Part shown: in pieces, positions 49,435 through 57,024 of the stretch | Layout: each line of letters begins with the position of its first letter | Position numbering within the stretch: the first letter of the stretch is position 1 | Assembly (NCBI RefSeq): GCF_023516615.1 | Contig: NZ_JAMGBF010000061.1 | Span: forward strand, 38,197 to 102,196 | Length of the DNA stretch: 64,000 nucleotides | Source of the DNA: Streptomyces panaciradicis | Lineage (GTDB): Bacteria > Actinomycetota > Actinomycetes > Streptomycetales > Streptomycetaceae | Reading direction: 5' to 3' | Notes under the pieces: generated by a model | The model's database searches: none | What the model was told of the DNA's origin: nothing | What the model saw: only the letters and a program-made list of their open reading frames with translations | Made by a program: the position numbers and the translations under genes

Positions 49435-50322
49435 TTACGGCGTGGTGAGCCCGAGCAGGCGGGCGGCGTTCTCCTTCAGGATCCTCGGCCTCACCTCGTC
49501 CTTGATCGACAACTTGCCGAAGTCGGCGAGCCAGCGGTCGGGTGTCAGGACGGGGAAGTCGGAGCCGAAGAGGACCTTGTCCTTCAGCAGCGTGTTGGCG
49601 TACTGCACGAGCTGCGGCGGGAAGTACTTCGGCGACCAGCCGGACAGGTCGATGTGCACGCCCGGCTTGTGCGTGGCGACGGCGAGGGCCTCGTCCTGCC
49701 AGGGGAAGGACGGGTGCGCCAGGATGATCTTCAGATGGGGGAAGTCGGCGGCGACGTCGTCGACATGGAGCGGGTTGGAGTACTTCAGGCGGATGCCGCC
49801 CCCGCCGGGGACGCCGGCGCCGATGCCGGTCTGGCCGGTGTGGAACAGGGCGATGGTGCCCGTCTCCTCGATCACCTCGTACAGGTCGTAGGCCACCGAG
49901 CGGTCGTTGGGGAAGAAGCCCTGGATGCTCGGGTGGAACTTGAAGCCCTTGACCCCGTACTCCTCGACCAGGCGGCGGGCCTGCTTCACGCCCGCCTTCC
50001 CGCGGAAGGGGTCGATCGAGGCGAAGGGGATGAGGACGTCCGCGTTGGCGGCCGCCGCCTCGGCGACCTCCTCGTTCGGGACGGGCGCGGTGCCGGTCGC
50101 GGACTCGGCGTCGACGGTGAAGATCACCGCCGCCATCCTCCGCTCGCGGTAGTACGCGGCCGTCTCCTCCAGGGTCGGCTTCCGCTTGCCCTCCACCTTG
50201 AAGTAGGCGGAGGACGCGTCGTGCAGGTCGTCGTCCAGGGAGGAGTGCCCCTTGGAGGAGACCTCCGCGTGGGTGTGGACGTCGATCGCGACCAGATCGT
50301 CGACGTTCATCGAGGGGGACAT
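49435..50322 (-). CDS. amidohydrolase-family (ACMSD-like) hydrolase
   Basis: 295 residues of the amidohydrolase-2 TIM barrel. The metal site is AIDVHTHAE, with later ligands in ALFHTGQTG, ILAHPSFPW and LFGSDFPVLT. In cou-type pathways such an enzyme cleaves the beta-ketoacyl-CoA to give the aromatic acid and acetyl-CoA. That is the likely role here given the neighbours. The ATG at 50322 overlaps the SDR stop by one base (TGATG) and has GGAGG 4 bases upstream. Confidence 0.82.
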   Translation of the reverse strand: MSPSMNVDDLVAIDVHTHAEVSSKGHSSLDDDLHDASSAYFKVEGKRKPTLEETAAYYRERRMAAVIFTVDAESATGTAPVPNEEVAEAAAANADVLIPFASIDPFRGKAGVKQARRLVEEYGVKGFKFHPSIQGFFPNDRSVAYDLYEVIEETGTIALFHTGQTGIGAGVPGGGGIRLKYSNPLHVDDVAADFPHLKIILAHPSFPWQDEALAVATHKPGVHIDLSGWSPKYFPPQLVQYANTLLKDKVLFGSDFPVLTPDRWLADFGKLSIKDEVRPRILKENAARLLGLTTP

Positions 50323-51239
50323 CACGCCTCCGGGAACTGAGGCGCCGGGATGCCGACCGTCTGGAGCTCGGCGCCGACCGAGGTGGGGAAGGCGTCGGCC
50401 AGCGCCTCGGGGGTCCAGCCGCCGTCGGCGTACGCCGCCCTGACCTCCTGCGGATGCGACCAGAGTGCCACCTTGTCGCCACCGATGCCGATGGCCTGCC
50501 CGGTGATGGAGCGGGCCGCCTCGGAGGCGAGGAAGGGCACCAGGGCGGCACAGTCCTCAGGGGTGCCGAAGCCCTCGCCCTTGCGGAGGAAGGCCGGGAG
50601 CGGCTCGCCGTTGCGCATGGCCTCGATGTACGGGGCGAACGCGGGAATGGTCTCGGTCATGGCGGTCGCGGCGACCGGCACGATCGCGTTGACGGTGATG
50701 TTCGCCCGGCCCAGCTCCATCGACCAGGTGCGGGCCATGGCGGCGATGCCGGCCTTGGCGGCGGCGTAGTTCGTCTGCCCGAAGTTGCCGCGCTGCCCGG
50801 CCGGGGAGCCGACCAGGATCAGGGTGCCGCCCTCGCCCTGCTCGCGCATCCGGACGGCGGCGGCGCGGGCGCAGGTGAACGTGCCCTTGAGGTGGGTGGT
50901 GATCACCGCGTCGAAGTCGTCGTCGGTCATCTTCCACAGCACCTTGTCGCGCAGGATGCCGGCGTTGGTGACCAGGACGTCCAGCCGGCCGAACTCCGCC
51001 ACCGCCCGGTTCACCAGCCGCTCGGCGGCCTCGCTCGTGCCGACCGGGACGACCTCGGCGACGGCCCTGCCGCCCGCCTCGACGATGGACTTCACGGCCG
51101 CCTCGGCCACGGCCTCGTCGACGTCGTTGACGACCACGGAGGCTCCGTGGGCGGCCAGGGCGTGCGCGTAGGCGAGGCCGAGGCCCCGGCCGCTGCCGGT
51201 GACGACGGCGACCTTGCCGGTGAGATCGATGCTGGGCAC
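50322..51239 (-). CDS. SDR-family dehydrogenase
   Basis: 305 residues. The cofactor motif is VVTGSGRGLGLAYAHALAAHG, VTNAGILRD is conserved, and the active site is the serine in LVGSPAGQRG with the Y-x3-K pair in NYAAAKAG. The C-terminal extension (WSHPQEVRAAYADGGWTPEAL) is like that of peroxisomal multifunctional enzyme dehydrogenases. It would oxidise a beta-hydroxyacyl-CoA. It is the first gene of the four-gene operon. The start is GTG, preceded by AAGGGA. Confidence 0.88.
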   Translation of the reverse strand: MPSIDLTGKVAVVTGSGRGLGLAYAHALAAHGASVVVNDVDEAVAEAAVKSIVEAGGRAVAEVVPVGTSEAAERLVNRAVAEFGRLDVLVTNAGILRDKVLWKMTDDDFDAVITTHLKGTFTCARAAAVRMREQGEGGTLILVGSPAGQRGNFGQTNYAAAKAGIAAMARTWSMELGRANITVNAIVPVAATAMTETIPAFAPYIEAMRNGEPLPAFLRKGEGFGTPEDCAALVPFLASEAARSITGQAIGIGGDKVALWSHPQEVRAAYADGGWTPEALADAFPTSVGAELQTVGIPAPQFPEA

Positions 51240-51284
51240 GAGTGGGTCCCTTCACGAGCTGATGCGGGTGGTGCGGCTTGTGTG

Positions 51285-51329
51285 GGTGGTGCGGGTGGTG
51301 CGGGTGGTGCGGGTGGTGCGGGTGGTGCG
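51285..51329. repeat. five perfect 9-bp tandem repeats (GGTGGTGCG)
   Basis: GGTGGTGCG occurs five times without interruption. Degenerate copies extend left to about 51264. It lies in the divergent region between the SDR operon start (51239) and the MarR gene, probably within the 5' untranslated region of the SDR operon. Copy number in such arrays can vary between strains. Confidence 0.8.
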
Positions 51330-51371
51330 GCCGTACGACGCCGACCGCGGCTCCGAGATCGAAGCTAAGAG

Positions 51372-51398
51372 CAATAATTGTTAACGTCAATAGTTGTT
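51372..51398. promoter_or_regulatory. paired CAATA-TTGTT motifs, candidate MarR operator
   Basis: CAATAATTGTT (51372-51382) and CAATAGTTGTT (51388-51398) are direct copies 16 bases apart in a strongly AT-rich stretch just upstream of the MarR gene. Each contains a short inverted repeat (CAAT/ATTG). The site is well placed for the MarR protein to control itself and the divergent SDR operon. Confidence 0.5.
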
Positions 51399-51417
51399 GG
51401 CGACCCACAGGTGCGAC

Positions 51418-51939
51418 ATGCTGGAATCGCCACGACGCACCGAGCCGAGGGAGCCCGCCATCACACGCCAGCACGTCACGAACCCGAGCCCCATCGACGC
51501 GGACGAGCCGTGGATGCGCGGACTGCACGCGGACACGGGCTACCTGCTCTACCGCCTGGGCCTGCGCTCGGGTCAGTTGTTCAACACGTTCCTGCAGGAA
51601 TCCGGGCTGCGCCTGCGCCACTACGCGGTGCTGCGCTTCCTGGCCGGCTCCGACGGCGCCCTGCAGCGGGAGCTGAGCACCCGCCTCGGCTACGACCCGA
51701 GCGCGATCGTCGGCCTGGTCGACGACCTGGAGAAGCTGGGCTTCGCCGAGCGCCGGCCCTCCCCCGACGACCGCCGCAGCCGGATCGTCGTCCTCACCAC
51801 CGAGGGCCGCGCCTTTCTGCGCGACACCGACGAGGCGGGCCTGCGCGTGACGAACGACCTGCTGGGCCCCCTCGACCCGGCCGAACGGGAGGCGCTGCAC
51901 GGCCTGTTGCTGCGGATCGCGGGGGACGGACTCGGCTGA
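51418..51939 (+). CDS. MarR-family transcriptional regulator
   Basis: 173 residues from the ATG. The winged helix is YAVLRFLAGSDGALQRELSTRLGYDPSAIVGLVDDLEKLGFAERRPSPDDRRSRIVVLT. MarR proteins are released from DNA by aromatic or acyl-CoA ligands, matching the divergent CoA-dependent pathway. The start is uncertain. A strong GAGGGAG site (51447-51453) lies 6 bases before an in-frame ATC at 51460, which may be the real start despite the rare codon. The ATG at 51418 is the nearest canonical start. Confidence 0.85.
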   Translation: MLESPRRTEPREPAITRQHVTNPSPIDADEPWMRGLHADTGYLLYRLGLRSGQLFNTFLQESGLRLRHYAVLRFLAGSDGALQRELSTRLGYDPSAIVGLVDDLEKLGFAERRPSPDDRRSRIVVLTTEGRAFLRDTDEAGLRVTNDLLGPLDPAEREALHGLLLRIAGDGLG

Positions 51940-52027
51940 GATGTTGTGCAAGTTATTGACTGCCGACACTTGAGTGCCTAACTTCACGGTGGCCTCGTCC
52001 CGCACTCCCCCCACGGAAGGGACCTCT

Positions 52028-53398
52028 GTGAAGACCCGCACCTGCCTCGCCGTACTGACCCTCGCCCTGAGCGCGGCCACCGCCCTGCCCGCCGGAGCGG
52101 CCACCGACACCCATCTGTCGGGTCAACTCCCCTCGGGCGCCGCGTACGTGATGGACGTCCCCGCCGCCTGGAACGGCACCGTGCTGCTCTACAGCCACGG
52201 CTACACCCCCGCCGGAGTCCCCAACCCGGCCCAGAACGCGCCCGGTTCGGGCACCCGGACCACACTGCTCGCCGAGGGCTACGCGCTCGTCGGCTCCTCG
52301 TACGCCACCACGGGCTGGGCGGTGACGGACGCCGTGCCCGACCAACTGGCCACGCTGGACCTGTTCACACGGAAGTTCGGACCGGCGCGGCGCACCCTCG
52401 CCTGGGGCACCTCCTACGGCGGCTTCGTCACGACGGCCCTCGCCGAGCGGCACGCCGACCGCTTCGACGGCTCGCTGTCGATGTGCGGGCTGGTCCAGGG
52501 CGGGGTCGCCAACTGGAACAGCACGCTGGACCCCGTCTTCGCGCTGCGGACACTGCTCGCGCCCGGCGAGGACATCCCGCTCACCGGTTTCGCCGACCAG
52601 GCGTCCGCGGCCGCCGCCGCGAAGTCGCTGAGCTCGAAGACCGCCGCGGCCCAGCAGACGCCCGCCGGGCGTGCGCGTATCGCCCTGGCCGCCGCCCTGC
52701 ACAACATCCCCGGCTACAACGACGCCTCGCAGACCGAGCCCGGCCCGGCCGACTGGAACACCCGGGAGGCCAACCAGTACACGGCGGTGAACGGACTGCT
52801 GCAGCTGCCCGCCTTCAGCTGGCGGCAGGAGGCCGAGAGCCGGGCGGGCGGCAACATGTCCTGGAACACCGGCGTCGACTACACGTCGATGCTGGGCCGC
52901 TCCCCGCTGTACAAAGAGGTGACCGAGCTCTACAAGGAGGCGGGACTGTCCTTGCGCACCGACCTCGCGGCCCTCGCCACCGCGCCCCGGATCTCCGCCG
53001 ACCCCGCGGCCGTCCGGTGGATGCGGCGCACCAGCGTGTTCGGGGGCCGTCTCACCGACCCCCAGCTGGACATCCACACCACCGGCGACGCCCTGATCCC
53101 GGTACAGGCGGAGAGCGCCTACCGGCGGGCGGCCGGCGCGGCGGGCCGGGGCCCCCTGCTCGCCCAGGCCTACGTCGACGGACCCGGCCACTGCGCCTTC
53201 ACCGACGGCGAGATGCTCGGCGCCCTGCACACCCTGGAGCACCGGCTGGACACCGGCCGCTGGGACGCCTCGCCGGGCACGCTCAACGCCCGCGCGGCGC
53301 AGGAGGACCCGGGAAGCGCACCGCGGTACGTGACCTACCGCCCGGCCGCCTACCCCCGCCCCTACGACCTCGCCCACCCGGGAGACGCCCGGCCATGA
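52028..53398 (+). CDS. secreted alpha/beta-hydrolase (esterase or peptidase-like)
   Basis: 456 residues. VKTRTCLAVLTLALSAATAL with AGAA cleavage is a Sec signal. The catalytic features are the nucleophile serine in LAWGTSYGGFVTTAL, the acid in HTTGDALIPVQAE and the histidine in DGPGHCAFTDGE. The substrate is unknown. Location next to a hydroxycinnamate-like catabolic cluster and an IclR gene suggests an extracellular esterase feeding it, which is inference. GTG at 52028 follows AGGGA. Its stop overlaps the IclR start (ATGA). Confidence 0.78.
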   Translation: MKTRTCLAVLTLALSAATALPAGAATDTHLSGQLPSGAAYVMDVPAAWNGTVLLYSHGYTPAGVPNPAQNAPGSGTRTTLLAEGYALVGSSYATTGWAVTDAVPDQLATLDLFTRKFGPARRTLAWGTSYGGFVTTALAERHADRFDGSLSMCGLVQGGVANWNSTLDPVFALRTLLAPGEDIPLTGFADQASAAAAAKSLSSKTAAAQQTPAGRARIALAAALHNIPGYNDASQTEPGPADWNTREANQYTAVNGLLQLPAFSWRQEAESRAGGNMSWNTGVDYTSMLGRSPLYKEVTELYKEAGLSLRTDLAALATAPRISADPAAVRWMRRTSVFGGRLTDPQLDIHTTGDALIPVQAESAYRRAAGAAGRGPLLAQAYVDGPGHCAFTDGEMLGALHTLEHRLDTGRWDASPGTLNARAAQEDPGSAPRYVTYRPAAYPRPYDLAHPGDARP

Positions 53399-54150
53399 CC
53401 CTGCGCTCGGCCCCCGACCGGCTGCTGTCCGTCCTCGCCGCGTTCGACCACGAACACCCGGCGCTGTCCCTGACGGACATCAGCCGGCGGGCCGGGCTGA
53501 CCCTGACCACCGCACACCGGCTGGTGGGCGCCCTGACGGAGTGGGGCGCCCTGGAGCGGGACGCCTCCGGCGTCTACCACGTCGGGCTCCGGCTGTGGGA
53601 GGTCGCGGCCCTCGCCCCGCGCGGGCTGGCCCTGCGGCAGATCGCGCTGCCGTACCTGGAGGACCTGTACGAGGCGACGCACGAGAACGTGCAGCTGGCG
53701 GTGCGGGACGGGTCGGAGGTCGTCTACATCGAGTGGATCTCGGGGCGCTCGGCCGTCGGCGTGCACATCCGGGTGGGGGCGCGCTGGCCGCTGCACGCCA
53801 CCGGCGTCGGGCTCGCGCTGCTGGCGCACGCGGGCCAGGAGGCGCAGGAGGAGTACTGCGCGGCCCCGCTCGCCCGCTTCACGCCGTACACCCTGACCGA
53901 TCCGGCGGGACTGCGCCGGATGCTCGCCGAGGTGCGCCGCACGGGGGTCGCGGTGAGCGCCCGGCAGGTCACCGAGGACGCCCTGTCGGTGGCCGCCCCG
54001 GTGCGCGGGCCGGGCGGCGAGGTGGTCGCCGCGGTGTCCGTGGTGGTACCGCACGCCGACGCGCAGGTACCGGTCCTGGTACCGGCCGTCCGGCTCGCGG
54101 CCCGCGGCATATCGCGGGCACTGGGGTGGCGGCCACCGAAGGAACCGTAG
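53395..54150 (+). CDS. IclR-family transcriptional regulator
   Basis: 251 residues. The winged helix is DRLLSVLAAFDHEHPALSLTDISRRAGLTLTTAHRLVGALTEWGALERD, followed by the GAF-like effector domain (YEATHENVQLAVRDGSEVVYIEWISG, RWPLHATGVGLALLAHA). IclR proteins often control aromatic-acid or secreted-hydrolase genes. It is translationally coupled to the preceding hydrolase and probably regulates it. Confidence 0.9.
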   Translation: MTLRSAPDRLLSVLAAFDHEHPALSLTDISRRAGLTLTTAHRLVGALTEWGALERDASGVYHVGLRLWEVAALAPRGLALRQIALPYLEDLYEATHENVQLAVRDGSEVVYIEWISGRSAVGVHIRVGARWPLHATGVGLALLAHAGQEAQEEYCAAPLARFTPYTLTDPAGLRRMLAEVRRTGVAVSARQVTEDALSVAAPVRGPGGEVVAAVSVVVPHADAQVPVLVPAVRLAARGISRALGWRPPKEP

Positions 54151-54536
54151 AGGTCGGGAAGGGTCCGGAGGGCCGGAGGGGTCGGGGGGCCGGGGGGTCC
54201 GGAGGGCCGGAGGGGCCCGGCGGGCCGGAGGGGTCGGGGGGCCGGAGGGGTCGGGGGGCCGGGGGGTCCGGAGGGCCGGAGGGGCCCGGCGGGCCAGAGG
54301 GGCCGGGGGGTCCGGAGGGCCGGAGGGGTCGGGGGGCCGGAAGGGTTCCGGCGGGCCGGAAGGGCCGGGGGCCGGAAGCGTCAGAGGGCCGGAGGGATCC
54401 GGAGGGGCCGGGGGCCGGAAGCGTCAGAGGGCCGGAGGGATCCGGAGGGGTTCCGTTCGAATATCCCTCTCGTCGGTGAGGCCGGTGGGCGGATGTGCTC
54501 GGGATACTGGGACCGCCCCGCCCCGAGGAGCCGCCC
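54151..54536. repeat. G-rich imperfect tandem repeat block
   Basis: From about 54160 to 54450 the plus strand is built from variants of GGGCCGGAGGGG. A 55-base segment is repeated exactly (54172-54226 and 54241-54295, period 69). A 46-base segment is repeated exactly (54362-54407 and 54405-54450, period 43). Many G-runs could fold into quadruplexes on the plus strand. The rest, up to the kinase start, holds its ribosome-binding site and no gene I can support. Confidence 0.8.
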
Positions 54537-55736
54537 ATGTCCCCGCAGTCCTGGTACGGGCGGGTCGCCGCGCGGCTGCGCACGGCCGCCCCGTACGCCG
54601 TCGACACCGCTCTCGCCGCGCTCGTGCTGTTCGCCGTCTCCCTGCAGTGGCTCTTCCCCGACGAGGGCGACGACCGGCTGTCCTGGCAGGGCTGGCTGCT
54701 GGGCGCCGCGACGGCGGTGCCGCTGGTGTGGCGGCGCCGCGCGCCGTTCGCGACCGCGTGGGTCGTCTCCGCGGCCACCCCCGCGATGGCGGTCTACCAC
54801 GCGCCGCCGCCGGACGTGGTGTGGGGCGGCCTGGTCGTCCTCTACACCGTCGCCTCGCTCTCGCCGCCCTGGCAGCGCCGCCTGATGCTGACGGGCTGGC
54901 TGGTCGGCGCCACCCTCACCATGCAGCACAAGGAGCACGCCCGGCCCTTCGAGTACGCCTTCCACCTGCTGACCATCCTGTGCGCGTACGGGCTGGGCAC
55001 GATGGCCCGGGACCGGCGCGCCCACACGGAGGCGGTCGAGGACCGGGCCCGGCGCCTGGAGCGGGAGCGGGCCGCCGACACCGCGCGGGCGATCGCCGAG
55101 GAACGGTCCCGGATCGCCCGGGACATGCACGACGTCCTCGCGCACGCGGTGAGCCTGATGGTGGTGCAGGCGGAGGCCGGACCCGTCGTGGTACGCAGCG
55201 ATCCCGAGCGCGCGGAGGCGTCCTTCGACGCCATCGCGTCGGCCGGCCGGGACGCGATGGCGCAGCTGCGGCGGATCCTCGGCGTCCTCAAGGAGGAGCC
55301 GGCGAACGGCACTTCACCGCAGCCGGCGGTCGCGGGGGTGCCCGCGCTGGTGCGTCAGGTCGCCGAGACCGCGGGCCTGCGGGTGGAGTTGCGGACGCGC
55401 GGCGAGCCGCGGCCGCTTCCGGCCGACGCCGAGGTCGCCGCCTACCGGGTGACGCAGGAGGCGCTGACCAACACGGTGAAACACGCCTACGCTTCCTGCG
55501 CGACGGTCGAACTGGACTGGACGGAGGACGCGTTGACGCTCACGGTGACCGACGACGGACGGGGGCCGGCGGCCCCGGACGGCGGACACGGGCTGATCGG
55601 CATCCGGGAGCGGGCCGCCGCCTGCGGGGGCAGCGCCGAGGCGGGCCGCGGTCCCGACGGCGGCTTCCGCGTCGTCGTACGGCTGCCCGTCGTGGACGAG
55701 CGGCGGGCGGGAGTGCGGCAGCGGGGGCGGGCGTGA
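54537..55736 (+). CDS. two-component sensor histidine kinase (NarL/DesK-like, HisKA_3)
   Basis: 399 residues. Four to five membrane segments lie in the first 155 residues. They are followed by a coiled linker, the dimerisation box ERSRIARDMHDVLAHAVSLMV with phospho-accepting His198, and a HATPase domain (RVTQEALTNTVKHAY, DDGRGP, GIRERAAACGG). There is no large external loop, so it probably senses membrane state or an intramembrane signal. ATG at 54537 has GAGGAG 7 bases upstream. The GTGA overlap couples it to the response regulator. Confidence 0.9.
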   Translation: MSPQSWYGRVAARLRTAAPYAVDTALAALVLFAVSLQWLFPDEGDDRLSWQGWLLGAATAVPLVWRRRAPFATAWVVSAATPAMAVYHAPPPDVVWGGLVVLYTVASLSPPWQRRLMLTGWLVGATLTMQHKEHARPFEYAFHLLTILCAYGLGTMARDRRAHTEAVEDRARRLERERAADTARAIAEERSRIARDMHDVLAHAVSLMVVQAEAGPVVVRSDPERAEASFDAIASAGRDAMAQLRRILGVLKEEPANGTSPQPAVAGVPALVRQVAETAGLRVELRTRGEPRPLPADAEVAAYRVTQEALTNTVKHAYASCATVELDWTEDALTLTVTDDGRGPAAPDGGHGLIGIRERAAACGGSAEAGRGPDGGFRVVVRLPVVDERRAGVRQRGRA

Positions 55737-56401
55737 GCATCAGGGTGGTCGTCGCCGACGACCAGGAGCTGGTCCGCAGCGGCTTCAGCATGATCCTCGA
55801 GGCGCAGGCGGACATCGAGGTGGTCGCCGAGGCGGGGGACGGCGCCGAGGCGGTGGCGGCGGTGCGGCGGCACGGCCCCGACGTGCTGCTCCTCGACATC
55901 CGGATGCCGGTCATGGACGGGCTGGAGGCGGCGCGCCGGGTGTGCGCGCACTCCGGCTGCAAGGTCGTCATGCTGACCACGTTCGACCTCGACGAGTACG
56001 TCTACGAGGCGCTGTCCGCGGGGGCCAGCGGCTTCCTGCTCAAGGACGTGCGCCGCGACGACCTGGTGCACGCCGTGCGCGTGGTCGCGGCCGGCGACTC
56101 CCTGCTCGCGCCCGCGGTGACCCGGCGCCTGGTGGCGGACGTGGTGCGCCGCCGCCGCGCGGAGGCCGCCGCGTCGGTCACCCCGCAGCGCCTGGAGGTC
56201 CTGACCGCCCGCGAGGTGGAGACGCTGCGGCTGCTGGCCCGGGGCCTGTCCAATTCCGAGATCGCCACGGCGTTCTTCGTCAGCGAGCACACCGTGAAGA
56301 CCCATGTCAGCAACGTTCTGGGCAAGTTGGGGCTGCGGGACCGGGTGCAGGCGGTGATCTGCGCCTACGAGACGGGGCTGGTGACGCCGGGCGGTCCCTG
56401 A
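55733..56401 (+). CDS. LuxR/NarL-family response regulator
   Basis: 222 residues. The receiver domain has Asp9, Asp10, phospho-acceptor Asp55 (LLLDIRMPVMDG) and Lys104. The C-terminal LuxR helix-turn-helix is LTAREVETLRLLARGLSNSEIATAFFVSEHTVKTHVSNVLGKL. The GTG start overlaps the kinase stop. Its targets are not evident. The MMPL transporter downstream is a candidate, because such pairs often control drug or lipid exporters. Confidence 0.92.
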   Translation: MSIRVVVADDQELVRSGFSMILEAQADIEVVAEAGDGAEAVAAVRRHGPDVLLLDIRMPVMDGLEAARRVCAHSGCKVVMLTTFDLDEYVYEALSAGASGFLLKDVRRDDLVHAVRVVAAGDSLLAPAVTRRLVADVVRRRRAEAAASVTPQRLEVLTAREVETLRLLARGLSNSEIATAFFVSEHTVKTHVSNVLGKLGLRDRVQAVICAYETGLVTPGGP

Positions 56402-56431
56402 GCCCGGACACGCCGCCGGGCCGGCTTCCGG

Positions 56432-56845
56432 CTACGGCGCCCGGTCGCCCAGTTCCTCGAACAGGGTCAGCTGGAGGGCGCCCGGGGCGTCGAGCCGGGA
56501 GTTCAGGGAGTTCCAGGGGGTGCGGGTCGGCTCGGCGAGGACCTCGGCCCCGGCGGCCGACAGCCGTGCCGTGGCGGCGGTCGCGTCGTCGACCTGGAGG
56601 GCGACCCGGACGGGGCCGGCGACGCGGCGGCCCACCTCGACGTCGTCGATGAAGGCCGCGTGCCCGGGGTCGGTCAGTTCCAGCGTGGCCCGGCCCGCCT
56701 CCAGGATGGTGACCCGCCCGTCGGGGGAGGAGAACGCGGCGCGCTCGGGCAGGCCGAGGACGTCGCGGTAGAAGCGCAGCGCCTCGTCGTAGTCGGGTGC
56801 CGTGACGACGAGCCGGAGCTCGCGGACGGCTGGTTCCTCGGACAT
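56432..56845 (-). CDS. VOC (glyoxalase/bleomycin-resistance) family protein
   Basis: 137 residues. The paired beta-alpha-beta units are seen in VRELRLVVTAPDYDEALRFYRDVLGLPE and GPVRVALQVDDATAATARLSAAGAEVLAEPT, ending APGALQLTLFEEL. The fold covers metal enzymes, dioxygenases and drug-binding proteins, so no function can be given. Metal-binding histidines appear poorly conserved. GGAGGAG precedes the ATG. It is a single gene between two plus-strand units. Confidence 0.8.
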   Translation of the reverse strand: MSEEPAVRELRLVVTAPDYDEALRFYRDVLGLPERAAFSSPDGRVTILEAGRATLELTDPGHAAFIDDVEVGRRVAGPVRVALQVDDATAATARLSAAGAEVLAEPTRTPWNSLNSRLDAPGALQLTLFEELGDRAP

Positions 56846-57024
56846 GCGGACTCCTCCGGGATCGCGGACGGCCTTCCCCCTCAACCCCGGCGGCCCCGCG
56901 GTCGATTCCCGTCGCCTCCCTCCGGGGAGTGAGCCGGGCCGTCGTCTCCCCCGCGCGGGCGATCCCCCGAAACCGCTCCCTCCGGCGATCCTCCGGCACC
57001 CCGCCCGGCAGCAGTCTGAGGGCG

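Noticed and set aside
51264..51329. Tandem 9-bp units considered as a CRISPR array
   Set aside because: The units are contiguous with no spacers and no cas genes are in the window.
54160..54479. Collagen-like Gly-Pro-Glu or Ser-Gly-Pro-Pro repeats translated from the G-rich block on either strand
   Set aside because: One repeat period is 43 bases, not a multiple of three, so the frame is not maintained. There is no start signal. The repeats are better explained as DNA-level duplication.
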